The notes under the pieces are model-generated. The model saw only the letters and a list, made by a program, of their open reading frames with translations, made no database searches and was not told the origin of the DNA. Position numbers and translations under genes: made by a program. DNA of 64,000 nucleotides from NCBI GenBank assembly GCA_002420185.1, contig DIHO01000018.1, positions 1 to 64,000 on the forward strand, given 5' to 3'. The DNA is from Opitutales bacterium UBA5694 (GTDB lineage: Bacteria; Verrucomicrobiota; Verrucomicrobiia; Opitutales; Opitutaceae). Of the stretch, positions 38,162 through 46,991 are shown one piece after another; the stretch's first letter is position 1; each line of letters starts with the position of its first letter.

Positions 38162-39364
38162 TTAGTTAAATAGACCCTTCAACTTACCAATTATTCCCGC
38201 AGGCTGCCCTTCCGAGCCCACTTTACTTTGGTATTGCAGCCCATACTTTAAAAGCCCCAGAACAACGCTGTACTGAGATTCCCTCAATTCGCCAGAAGCC
38301 ATTGTTCCGTTTTCTCCAATTCTTGCCGGAACACCAAACACGAGTTCCGCACAATTATCGCTCCGTATCAGGTTGGCACCGCCTCCACTCAAAATCACCC
38401 CACCCAAAAGCCTTTCTCGGCGTCCATAGGCACCGAGTTTCTTCTGTACTACCTCAAAAATCTCGGACATCCGCAACTCAACGATCTTTTCGATGCTCCA
38501 AAGCGGAATTGGGCGGTCCCCAATTTCGAAATCGTTATTGAGCCAAACTTTCTCCGTCTTGTTCTTATGCTCTAACACAGCAGTCCCGTATCGATGCTTT
38601 AGACTCTCTGCCTGGCTCAGGCGCATGCGAAGCCCGATACTCAAGTCATTGGAAATATGGTCTCCCCCAATTGGCATACTACCCGCCATTACGCAGTTTC
38701 CATCTTGGTAGACGGCGTAATCTGTCGCACCCTGCCCAATATCGACCACGAGACAGCCATTCGTTTTTTCCTCATCAGACGCTACTACTGAACCCGCCGC
38801 GAGAGCTGATAGAACAACGTCATCCACATGCAAATTGAATCCGTTGATGATATGGATCGCGTCTCCAATCTTTCGTGCATTGCCATGAATAGTCCAATAG
38901 CTGGCTTCGAGCCGGTCACCTTCCAGATTCAATGGCTTTTCGACGGACCTATTATCCAGACGATAAGGTCGTCTCAAATGGTGAATCACCGCACGGTCTT
39001 CAGCCAGGTCTCGACCTTTCGCCATAGTCGACACCTGATTGATCTCCTCCATGGATACACGACGATCTCGAGATGTTACATTGACCGAAGCTTCGCTCGG
39101 AAATCCCTCGATATCGCTGCCACTTACTGCTAGGTACACTCCATCTATTTTTACTCCAGCTTGCTCCTCCGCCGTTAAAATTGCGGCATGGACACAGTCG
39201 CTCGCGTCATGAAAGTCTACGATATCCCCTTTCAAAACACCTTTTGAAGATGACTGTCCGAGGCCGATGATATTCAGACTGCACCCCTCCACTATTTCTC
39301 CGAGCAAAACGGAAATCTTGCTCGTTCCAATTTCAATGCCCGCGATTACTTTAGATTTGTACAC
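38162..39364 (-). CDS. ftsA: cell division protein FtsA
   Basis: A 400-residue actin-like ATPase that tethers FtsZ to the membrane. Phosphate-1 'VIAGIEIGTSKISVLLGEI' (6-24), the SHS2/1C domain 'SLNIIGLGQSSSKGVLKGDIVD...', phosphate-2 'GCLVVDIGQGATDYAVYQDG', then 'SMPIGGDHISNDLSIGLRM' and the adenosine motif 'LLGGVILSGGGANLI'. The C-terminal 'GIIGKLKGLFN' is the amphipathic membrane-targeting helix. ftsZ follows after 16 bp, the usual order. No unusual features seen. Confidence 0.93.
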   Translation of the reverse strand: MYKSKVIAGIEIGTSKISVLLGEIVEGCSLNIIGLGQSSSKGVLKGDIVDFHDASDCVHAAILTAEEQAGVKIDGVYLAVSGSDIEGFPSEASVNVTSRDRRVSMEEINQVSTMAKGRDLAEDRAVIHHLRRPYRLDNRSVEKPLNLEGDRLEASYWTIHGNARKIGDAIHIINGFNLHVDDVVLSALAAGSVVASDEEKTNGCLVVDIGQGATDYAVYQDGNCVMAGSMPIGGDHISNDLSIGLRMRLSQAESLKHRYGTAVLEHKNKTEKVWLNNDFEIGDRPIPLWSIEKIVELRMSEIFEVVQKKLGAYGRRERLLGGVILSGGGANLIRSDNCAELVFGVPARIGENGTMASGELRESQYSVVLGLLKYGLQYQSKVGSEGQPAGIIGKLKGLFN

Positions 39365-39407
39365 GTTCGGAAGCGATTTAAATTTATGTAGTATTTAGTT
39401 CGATACT

Positions 39408-40313
39408 CTAACGAGTCATTGCCACGTTAGTAACCGGAACCTGTGAATTCATCGTCAAGTCCACTTTAGCGATGCTCTTGTTGGAATGACTCTTGTGGTA
39501 ATCAATTATGTAATCCAGCTCAGCCAATTGGCGTCGGTAGTCCGTTGAAACCTGTTCAAAGATGATTTCTTTGGCAAAATTGCTTTTCACAATCAGCTTT
39601 GGAAGTGCTTCTAGCGAAACTACTTTCCAAGATCGGTAAATGTGTGGAGCGATTTCAAACGCTTCAGACAAAAGCTTGCCCACATGTTCCATACCTGTGA
39701 TCGCCTCGTACTGGTCCTCGCTTCGCTTCAATCGAATTCCGTCAAGAAAAGGTAATAGGCTAATTCGCTTCGAATCGTAGCCGATCCCCTCATAGACGAC
39801 TCCCGTCCGATCAACAAGAAGCGTAATTCTTCCACGCTCAACGTCCTCCGCGAGAACTTTGGCGATAGGCTCTCTTTCCTGAATAGCAATGTAGAGCGTA
39901 TCCGGAAGCTGGCGGGCTATCTTGACGGAAGAAACTTGTGCTTGAATTTCCAGTCTCTCCTTTAAAATCCCCAAATCTAAACCAAGCAAATTCGGCTTTT
40001 CATCACCATCTAGGCCAAGATAGTTAAGTACCCATTCACGGGACAGAGCGTCACTCTCAATTTCGATACTCTTTATTGGAAGCGACTTTCCCGCCCTCGT
40101 CAGTGCTGAAGAAACGCCTTCCGTCATGAGAAATAATTTTGCCCCTCCCACTAGCACTACTACGATAATGGAATAAAAGGCAAATTTACGGCAGCGACAA
40201 AAAATCGCTCTTTTAAGAGCAGTTGAGCTCATACTCTTCGCCTTAACGTCTTGGTCGATATCTTTCCAAGACCTGGATCTGCTAGCATTTTTCGACGGTT
40301 TTCCCCGAGACAT
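39408..40313 (-). CDS. ftsQ: cell division protein FtsQ/DivIB
   Basis: A 301-residue bitopic protein: a basic cytoplasmic tail (1-43), one helix (44-63, 'FAFYSIIVVVLVGGAKLFLM'), and a POTRA domain (about 78-150) with 'IKSIEIESDALSREWVLNYLGL' and 'LEIQAQVSSVKIARQLPDTLYIAIQEREPIA', the typical FtsQ strand-helix end. The FtsQ/DivIB beta domain follows to about 260. It links FtsA/FtsZ-dependent assembly with FtsL/FtsI. Start is 1 bp after the ddl stop. Identity rests on POTRA sequence plus position between ddl and ftsA. Confidence 0.87.
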   Translation of the reverse strand: MSRGKPSKNASRSRSWKDIDQDVKAKSMSSTALKRAIFCRCRKFAFYSIIVVVLVGGAKLFLMTEGVSSALTRAGKSLPIKSIEIESDALSREWVLNYLGLDGDEKPNLLGLDLGILKERLEIQAQVSSVKIARQLPDTLYIAIQEREPIAKVLAEDVERGRITLLVDRTGVVYEGIGYDSKRISLLPFLDGIRLKRSEDQYEAITGMEHVGKLLSEAFEIAPHIYRSWKVVSLEALPKLIVKSNFAKEIIFEQVSTDYRRQLAELDYIIDYHKSHSNKSIAKVDLTMNSQVPVTNVAMTR

Positions 40314-40314
40314 A

Positions 40315-41247
40315 TCAACAGACTGAATACTTAGAAAAAAATCTCAAGAACGCAGGCTCTACTAATTTTTTTAACAGAGCTTTAAAACTTATACCCGCCG
40401 CTGCTGCAGACATGGGAAGGAGACTTGTTTCCTTCATCCCCGGCAGGGTGTTCACCTCCAAAACAAATGGGTGATTTGATTGGCTGAACATAAGGTCGAC
40501 TCTAGCATAATCCCTACAGCCGCAGGCCACAAACGTCCGCTCTACGATCTCTTTTATCTCACATTCCAGCTTTGCTGAAAGTGGTGCTGGTACAAAAAAC
40601 TCGGTTAACCCCTTTGTATACTTACTCGCGAAGTCATATTGCCCCGATCTGGGTCGAATCTCGACGATTTCGGTCGCTTTTCCGTCCAGCACGCCTACCG
40701 AAAGCTCTTTCCCAACGATCATCTTTTCCAACATCCAATCATCGAACTTGAGATCTGAAAGCAAATTTTCCAGCTCCTCGACCGAATTCGCAAAACCGAG
40801 CCCAATACTGCTTCCTTGCTTCACCGGTTTCAGAACAACTGCCGACCCCAATTTTTCAATCACTTCTCCCGGATCCGGGGGCGATTGTCGATGAAAGGCT
40901 ATTTGTTCTGCAACCGGAATACCAGCATTACTCAGCACTGACTTTGTCTTCACCTTGTCAAAAGTGAGCTCGCTGCTCCGCACATCGCTTCCCGCATATT
41001 CGATTTCCTCTAGCTCCAACAAAGACTGAAAAGAACCATCTTCTCCAAACGTTCCGTGGAGGGTGGAAAACACCACATGTCGCTTTTTATTCAGTTGTAC
41101 GGGGACAGACTCCTCCGACAGCTCAATTCGCTCTACCTCGAAAAGCGACCCAAACGCTTCAGCAACTGCCAAGCCTGAACTTAATGAAATTTCCCGTTCT
41201 GCGGACGTTCCTCCGCATACCACAGCCACTACAGGATCGTTTTTCAT
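40315..41247 (-). CDS. ddl: D-alanine--D-alanine ligase
   Basis: A 310-residue ATP-grasp enzyme that makes D-Ala-D-Ala for the UDP-MurNAc pentapeptide. Seen motifs: 'VAVVCGGTSAEREISLSSG' (N-terminal substrate loop), 'VFSTLHGTFGEDGSFQSLLEL', 'VVLKPVKQGSSIGLGFA' (ATP lid), 'DYARVDLMF' and 'PFVLEVNTLPGMKETSLLP' (metal ligands). The ATG at 41247 is chosen because it overlaps the murCB stop in ATGA; an ATG 18 bases upstream is also in frame. In Chlamydia ddl is fused to murC, whereas here murC is fused to murB and ddl stands alone. Confidence 0.93.
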   Translation of the reverse strand: MKNDPVVAVVCGGTSAEREISLSSGLAVAEAFGSLFEVERIELSEESVPVQLNKKRHVVFSTLHGTFGEDGSFQSLLELEEIEYAGSDVRSSELTFDKVKTKSVLSNAGIPVAEQIAFHRQSPPDPGEVIEKLGSAVVLKPVKQGSSIGLGFANSVEELENLLSDLKFDDWMLEKMIVGKELSVGVLDGKATEIVEIRPRSGQYDFASKYTKGLTEFFVPAPLSAKLECEIKEIVERTFVACGCRDYARVDLMFSQSNHPFVLEVNTLPGMKETSLLPMSAAAAGISFKALLKKLVEPAFLRFFSKYSVC

Positions 41248-43478
41248 GACAGCACATCTTTCCATTCACCGCCGTAAAGCAATGCCTCTGGTTCGAGGTC
41301 TACGGATCTTCTCATTTTTGCGGCTCTTATCACTAATCGCACAAGTTCTATCACATCCTCGCTTGTTGCACCGCCCCGATTTATGATAAAATTTCCGTGA
41401 ACCAGACTGATTTCAGCGCCTCCGATTGCGGATCCTTTTAGACCGAGCTCATCAATGAGCTGCCCCGCGGAGGCACCTTCGGGATTTTTGAAAATGCAAC
41501 CAGCACTCGGTTCCCTTGGCTGGGATTCTTTACGCTTCGACTGGTAGACATCGATCGCCTTGCGCAATTCAACTTCCTTTTGCCCAACGGAACTAGCGAC
41601 CAAAATAGCATCCATGGCAATCGCACTCTCGAGTTCTCGACAATGGCGGTAGCCAACACTCAGCTCCTTCGCATTCGTTTCGACTATGGTTCCATCAAGG
41701 TTGACAAATCGAACGCTCTTAACGACATCGAACATCCATCCACCCATTGCTCCCGCATTCATTCGTAGGGCACCACCGACGCTTCCAGGAATTCCTTCCA
41801 AGAACTCAAACCCTTCGAGACCTTCACGACAGGCGATACCACAAAGTTCCTTAATTCTCATTCCGGCTCCCACTCGGATTTCGCCATCCGATAAAGTCTC
41901 ATAACGCCTCCAGTGAGGATGGGAAAGACGAATCACCAATCCTGATACTCCGGTATCGGGCACTATGAGGTTGGATCCTCGACCTAATGGATAAGCCGGA
42001 ATTCCGCTCTCATGGCAAACTCGTAGTGCCGTCGCCAGTTCTGGTTCAGAAGCTGGCTCAAAATACACTTCCGCCGTACCCCCAATTCGAAGGGTTGTCT
42101 TGTTGCTTAGGGGTTCTTGAGAACGAATTTTGGAACCATAATCAAGCACACTCGATAATTCTGAATACAGCCCTCCCCAACGCCAGTCTTTAGCAAAGAC
42201 ATTTTGGACAAATTGGCGTGCCAAAATGTCTGTTTTGCCGGCTCCCAAAAAAACTACATTCAAGAGATTACTCTCAACAATTTTTGACTCAAGAACGCGG
42301 AGCAACGCGTCCTCATCAGAGTGGAATTCGCAGTGCTCAAAGTGATTTTTGCAGGCATCCCACAAATCACGCCCACTACCCCCATCGATTGGATCCTCCG
42401 ATGCCTCGTACACCTCTAAAAGATGTACATAGTCGAATCGCGACAACTCGGCAGCCAACTCTCCTTTCAGCCAAAGCGTTCTCGAATAGCGGTGAGGCTG
42501 GAAAACGGCAATCGTCTTCCTTGAAAAGACTGACGCCAGACCTTCCCTAATAGCAGCTATCTCCACAGGGTGGTGAGCGTAGTCTTCAATAACATTCAAT
42601 GTAGGTGAAAAATAGAGACACGACTGACGCCGCTTGATCGGCGTAAAGCTTACTTTCGCCAAATCTGGCTTTTCGAGTCCCGCCGCTTCCATTGCGGCTA
42701 AGGCCATTTGCTGATTATTCTTACTGAATTCGCCCAGTTGATTAGTCGCCAATCGCCCGGAATTTTCGACTTTACCATACACAATTCGATCCTTTACCAA
42801 ATACTCTCCTACTGAACCGCGTATTACTTCATTCAATACAACGTACCCCATTGTTCTGTTTCCCAATCGCCTGAAAATGTCTAGGTATTCTTTTTCCGTC
42901 GCATATTTTGAATGGTGATCATGATCTGCGTTTAGAATGATTGAAATTTCAGGACTAAATTCCTCAATCGTTCCATCGCTTTCGTCCAGCTCGACGATCA
43001 TCCATTCTGATTGAGTCCATCTTCCGGGGTCTCTCTTCGAAGCGAAGCACCCCCCCATCGCATAGCTAGGCTCTTCGCCAATAGATTCAAAAAGATCTAT
43101 CAATAACCCGGTAGTAGAAGTTTTACCATGGGAACCTGCTACCGCAATTAGCCTCTTTCCTTTAACAAAGTCCGCTAGAAATAAACCTCGCTGAATCTGT
43201 TTCCAACCGCGACGACTCGATTCCTCCCTCGAAGGGTGTGAATCTCCAATCACGGATGAATAAATAACTAGTACCTCACTATTTTTGATATCAGAGGCGG
43301 ACTGGATAGGAATTTGATAACGCTCCAAAGTTTCCTTCGCCTCGGAGGTCATCCGGTTATCCTCGCCGCTGACATTCGCCCCTGCTTGTTTTAAGCAAAG
43401 CGATAAAGGCAGCATTCCAGCTCCTGAAACTCCAATAAGGTGAATTCTCCGAATTTCCGAAGAGCGTTTTAGTGGCAT
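41244..43478 (-). CDS. murCB: MurC-MurB fusion: UDP-MurNAc--L-Ala ligase / UDP-enolpyruvyl-GlcNAc reductase
   Basis: A 744-residue bifunctional protein. MurC part (about 1-435): 'IHLIGVSGAGMLPLSLCL', P-loop 'VAGSHGKTST' (113-122), 'LNADHDHHSKY', 'VIEDYAHHPVEI' and 'FQPHRYSRT'. MurB part (about 445-744): 'TTLRIGGTAEVYFEP', FAD site 'YPLGRGSNLIVPDTG', 'GIPGSVGGALRMNAGAMG' and 'PSAGCIFKNPEG', where the usual proton-donating Ser is Cys661, a replacement also found in other MurB enzymes. The reactions are not consecutive in the usual gene order: MurB makes UDP-MurNAc, which MurC then uses. The start overlaps the murG stop in TAATG. Confidence 0.93.
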   Translation of the reverse strand: MPLKRSSEIRRIHLIGVSGAGMLPLSLCLKQAGANVSGEDNRMTSEAKETLERYQIPIQSASDIKNSEVLVIYSSVIGDSHPSREESSRRGWKQIQRGLFLADFVKGKRLIAVAGSHGKTSTTGLLIDLFESIGEEPSYAMGGCFASKRDPGRWTQSEWMIVELDESDGTIEEFSPEISIILNADHDHHSKYATEKEYLDIFRRLGNRTMGYVVLNEVIRGSVGEYLVKDRIVYGKVENSGRLATNQLGEFSKNNQQMALAAMEAAGLEKPDLAKVSFTPIKRRQSCLYFSPTLNVIEDYAHHPVEIAAIREGLASVFSRKTIAVFQPHRYSRTLWLKGELAAELSRFDYVHLLEVYEASEDPIDGGSGRDLWDACKNHFEHCEFHSDEDALLRVLESKIVESNLLNVVFLGAGKTDILARQFVQNVFAKDWRWGGLYSELSSVLDYGSKIRSQEPLSNKTTLRIGGTAEVYFEPASEPELATALRVCHESGIPAYPLGRGSNLIVPDTGVSGLVIRLSHPHWRRYETLSDGEIRVGAGMRIKELCGIACREGLEGFEFLEGIPGSVGGALRMNAGAMGGWMFDVVKSVRFVNLDGTIVETNAKELSVGYRHCRELESAIAMDAILVASSVGQKEVELRKAIDVYQSKRKESQPREPSAGCIFKNPEGASAGQLIDELGLKGSAIGGAEISLVHGNFIINRGGATSEDVIELVRLVIRAAKMRRSVDLEPEALLYGGEWKDVLS

Positions 43479-44602
43479 TAGGTTACTTCAAGGGCCTCCT
43501 TCTGCCCGTCTTTAGTCGTGGTGGCCAAACGCTCCAGATCGTCAGCAATTTCGGATTGGGAGTTCGACTGGTCCATAGCTTCAAGATTCTCCATTAATCG
43601 ATTACGTTTTTCGTCACTAGAAATCACATCCAAAACGATATTCAGGAGACTCTTCATTTCTTCTTGCCGACATAAAACCCCGCCTCCTTGAGTTACAAAT
43701 CTCTGCGCATTGAAAAGCTGGTGATTGTCTGCCGCATGCGGATATGGGACCAATATTGCGGGTACTCGACATCGAATAAATTCAGCAATACTGCCTGCAC
43801 CCGCTCTGGAAATCGCCAAGTCTGCAGCCGAAAGCAATATTGCCATTTGTTCGCTGAATTCCATAAAGATCGTCTTTGATTGAGCTGCCTCATCCGAATC
43901 GATAATTGTACTTTTCGAACAACCACCAGAAATACCTGTTAGACACAGTAACTGGATTTGGTTTTCGTTTAAAATTCTCGAGTGTTGTTTCGCCCACTCA
44001 TTCAGAACCAGAGCCCCCTGGCTTCCTCCAAAAACGAGTAACAATTTTTTATCAGGGTCAAATCCCAAAACACGCTTGGCTTCACCCTTAGAGCGACGTT
44101 CAAATTCCAGGCGAAGTGGCATCCCCACATTTCGTATACGGTCTTTCTTCGCTACTTTCAGAACTACTCCATTTGGGAGGTACACACGACTCGCAAATCG
44201 ACTCGTGAAACGAGTCACCCTACCCGGAATCTGATTTGCTTCATGAATCGCAACTGGAACTCCGTTGCGGGCGCCCGCCAAAAGAGCAGACGCGGATATA
44301 AAACCACCAAAGCCAACCACAAGCTCCGGACCGCTCGACCGAATGATTCGAACACAAGATCGATAACCGTTTAGCAAATCCCTCAGAAATCGGAAAAATT
44401 TGACGGGATGAAAACTCAGCCCACTACCAGCGATAGCTTCATACTTAAATTGGGTATACTTATGAACGACCATCGAATCTACCTGCTTGCCGCTGATTAG
44501 CAATTTGCATTCCCAACCGCGAGAAAACAGCTCCTCAGCAAGAGCGATTCCAGGCGCCAAGTGCCCCCCTGTTCCGCCACATGCGATCAGAGCTCGTCTC
44601 AT
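43478..44602 (-). CDS. murG: UDP-GlcNAc:lipid I GlcNAc transferase MurG
   Basis: A 374-residue GT28 enzyme that turns lipid I to lipid II on the inner face of the membrane. The N-terminal glycine-rich loop is 'ALIACGGTGGHLAPGIALAEEL', the second 'ELVVGFGGFISASALLAG'. The donor half has 'LLLVFGGSQGALVLNEW', 'AADLAISRAGAGSIAEFIRCRVPAILVPYPHAADNHQ' (UDP-GlcNAc contact loop). Starts 2 bp after ftsW and overlaps murCB by one base, consistent with translational coupling through the cluster. Confidence 0.94.
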   Translation of the reverse strand: MRRALIACGGTGGHLAPGIALAEELFSRGWECKLLISGKQVDSMVVHKYTQFKYEAIAGSGLSFHPVKFFRFLRDLLNGYRSCVRIIRSSGPELVVGFGGFISASALLAGARNGVPVAIHEANQIPGRVTRFTSRFASRVYLPNGVVLKVAKKDRIRNVGMPLRLEFERRSKGEAKRVLGFDPDKKLLLVFGGSQGALVLNEWAKQHSRILNENQIQLLCLTGISGGCSKSTIIDSDEAAQSKTIFMEFSEQMAILLSAADLAISRAGAGSIAEFIRCRVPAILVPYPHAADNHQLFNAQRFVTQGGGVLCRQEEMKSLLNIVLDVISSDEKRNRLMENLEAMDQSNSQSEIADDLERLATTTKDGQKEALEVT

Positions 44603-44604
44603 TC

Positions 44605-45768
44605 TCAGATTTCTTTTAGTTTTCTCTTGGTATCATTCAACACTGGGGATTTCCACGCTAAGCTTGTATTTAATATCAACGCTACGCACAAACCCATTAC
44701 TAGGAAATTGGATCCTCCGTAGCTTATAAATGGTAAAGGAAGCCCTGTAGTGGGCAAGGAGCCCGTGACCACCCCCAAATTCACCAGAGCTTGGATACTG
44801 ATGGTGAAGAGACATCCTGATGACAATAAGAACTGATAGGAATTAGGGGCTTTTCTAATATGACTCACCCCGGCCAAAAACAATACCATAAAAACGAGCA
44901 CCACAGCCATCGTAGCTATTAGGCCCAACTCTTCGCCGACTATCGCGAAAATGAAATCCGTATGCGCTTCAGGTAGCGACTTCAGTTGTTGTCTTCCATT
45001 CCCCGATCCAACCCCATCAATCCCTCCGGCACCAAATGCCAGAATGGCCTGCCAAACCTGGTAGGAATCACCTGATTTATTGCCTTCCATATCCATAAAC
45101 GCAGTTAGGCGACTGAGGCGCTCAGGATCTCTAGAGATGAGAAAGAAAACAGAGATCGTAGCAGTAATCGCTGACCCTACGAGATAAAATACATTCGTGC
45201 CCGCCAGGTACAATACACAAAAGCTAACCATCGATATAATCAGAGCTGTACCAAGATCGGTTTGCATCATGATCAATCCAACAATGAGGCCAATCGCCAA
45301 ACACGGAACCACAAAACCCTTCCAAAAAGTACCCGATTCCTTCCGTATCAAACTGAAGTAGTGAGCCAGAAAAAAGATTAATCCGATTTTCGCGAACTCT
45401 GCGATCTGCAAGCCGAAAGGCCCGAAGCGAAACCAGCTCCGACTACCATTTATAACCGATCCAATACCTGGAATCAAAACGAGTACGAGCCCTACTAAGC
45501 AAATCGCATATAGCACCCAAACAAATTTCCGAGCCCATTCTAGATTAATTTTCAAAACCATCAAACCAGCTACGAAAGTGATGCCCATCCACATCATTTG
45601 TTTCTCAATTATCTGATAGGGATTATTGATATCGATCGGAAGACTCGCGCTAAACAAAACAGACACACCAAGCATCGCCAAAGCGAAGACGCACACAACT
45701 ATCGCAACAGCGGGATTTAGAACCCCATGATGTCCGGTATGGACCGCTTTCGTCTTCCGCTTCGCCAT
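44605..45768 (-). CDS. ftsW: SEDS glycosyltransferase FtsW
   Basis: A 387-residue polytopic protein with about ten helices. It polymerises septal peptidoglycan together with FtsI. Family motifs: 'INGSRSWFRFGPFGLQIAEFAKIGLIFFLAHY' (the catalytic-loop side with R/W/Q/E/K), 'IGLIVGLIMMQTDLGTAL' (conserved P-D/D-x-G-T), 'NGRQQLKSLPEAHTDFIFAIVGEELGLI' and 'GLPLPFISYGGSN'. The last contains the invariant S-Y-G-G-S. It lies between the LysM gene and murG. Confidence 0.93.
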   Translation of the reverse strand: MAKRKTKAVHTGHHGVLNPAVAIVVCVFALAMLGVSVLFSASLPIDINNPYQIIEKQMMWMGITFVAGLMVLKINLEWARKFVWVLYAICLVGLVLVLIPGIGSVINGSRSWFRFGPFGLQIAEFAKIGLIFFLAHYFSLIRKESGTFWKGFVVPCLAIGLIVGLIMMQTDLGTALIISMVSFCVLYLAGTNVFYLVGSAITATISVFFLISRDPERLSRLTAFMDMEGNKSGDSYQVWQAILAFGAGGIDGVGSGNGRQQLKSLPEAHTDFIFAIVGEELGLIATMAVVLVFMVLFLAGVSHIRKAPNSYQFLLSSGCLFTISIQALVNLGVVTGSLPTTGLPLPFISYGGSNFLVMGLCVALILNTSLAWKSPVLNDTKRKLKEI

Positions 45769-45790
45769 ATACCAATGAAACAGGATACCG

Positions 45791-46942
45791 TTAGTTCTCT
45801 ATTTTGATGACTGGTTGCTCAATCCAACCTTCGTCCTCTAGGAAGTCGTCTTCATCAGGAAGAATCAGTTGTTCATCTTCTGGTATTATACTTAACGTAG
45901 GCACAAGGTCTCTCTTTTCGACAACAACCGGAGGCGGCGACGAGCGAGGCGTGGTAGAAAGGCTACTTGGGATGATAAGCGTTTGCCCGGGATTAATTCG
46001 GGATGGGTTTTGAATGTCATTATGCAGAATCAAGTCTTTGGCCGAAACATCGTACCGGATGGCAATCGAGGACAAGGTGTCACCTGGCGCGACCACGATC
46101 TGGAGCCCCTGCTTCCTCAAGGGGGTTAGAGCAATACTCTCCTTACGTCCATTCGGGATGACTAGTTTTTGACCCACTCTGATCAAATCGCCGCTTAGTT
46201 CGTTTGCTGCTCGAAGTGCGCTCAACGTAACTCCCTGGTTCGCTGCAATCCGGGAAAGAGCGTCACCGCTTTTCACCACGTAAATACTTCCGTCGACAAC
46301 CGGTTCCGATTGGGCTGAACCACCTACCGGTTTAGGAGCCTGACCAGAACTAGGAACATTGAGGACTTGTCCTGGCTGGATATTTACCGTCAATCCTGGA
46401 TTCATGGACTGGAGCTGACTTTGTGAAACGCCAAACTTCTGCGTTATTCCCCAAATACTGTCCCCACTTCGCACTGTGTAACGAACAAACTTCGACATGC
46501 TGCTTGGCGCTATTATATTTTGGGGCTGTCCCGCCCCACTTCCTTCTGCAGGACTACGACCTAAAGGCGTCAGAACACCACTATCAAAATTTACTCTCGA
46601 AGGAGTCGACGCTGGCGGACTGGCTTTTTCCGATCTCCCCGGACGTCTCGGTTCGAATCTCTGCTTACTTGAGATTTCTGGAAGCGTTGCCCGATTGACA
46701 GAGCTTCCATCATCCGCATTGAAACCGGTCAATTGATTGGCTCTCGAATCAAACCCGGTGCCACTAACAGTAGGAGCAAGAGCATTCGGATCATCGCTAG
46801 ACCAATTTACAATACCATTGGCTCCGGCTACCGATACTCGACTCTCTTTAAATCCACTGTTTCCAAATCCACTCATCAGGTATAGGATCACTATAACAAT
46901 CACATGGGCCCCAGCAATGACTCCGATTCGTAATACTTTCAT
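45791..46942 (-). CDS. NlpD-like protein with three LysM domains
   Basis: A 383-residue bitopic protein. A helix near 6-23 ('IGVIAGAHVIVIVILYLM') is followed by a Ser/Pro-rich linker and three LysM repeats at about 155-197 ('YTVRSGDSIWGITQKFGV'), 220-263 ('YVVKSGDALSRIAANQGV') and 281-325 ('IVVAPGDTLSSIAIRYDV'), then an acidic tail. There is no M23 peptidase domain. The ATG at 46942 has AAGGAG six bases upstream, the best ribosome binding site nearby; an upstream ATG (46972) lacks one. LysM binds peptidoglycan. The same slot between murD and ftsW holds nlpD in Chlamydia, so a division role is likely. Confidence 0.82.
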   Translation of the reverse strand: MKVLRIGVIAGAHVIVIVILYLMSGFGNSGFKESRVSVAGANGIVNWSSDDPNALAPTVSGTGFDSRANQLTGFNADDGSSVNRATLPEISSKQRFEPRRPGRSEKASPPASTPSRVNFDSGVLTPLGRSPAEGSGAGQPQNIIAPSSMSKFVRYTVRSGDSIWGITQKFGVSQSQLQSMNPGLTVNIQPGQVLNVPSSGQAPKPVGGSAQSEPVVDGSIYVVKSGDALSRIAANQGVTLSALRAANELSGDLIRVGQKLVIPNGRKESIALTPLRKQGLQIVVAPGDTLSSIAIRYDVSAKDLILHNDIQNPSRINPGQTLIIPSSLSTTPRSSPPPVVVEKRDLVPTLSIIPEDEQLILPDEDDFLEDEGWIEQPVIKIEN

Positions 46943-46991
46943 CTTAAACTCCTTCTCACCAAGTTCTACCATTTCAAATGCTACTCGCTCC

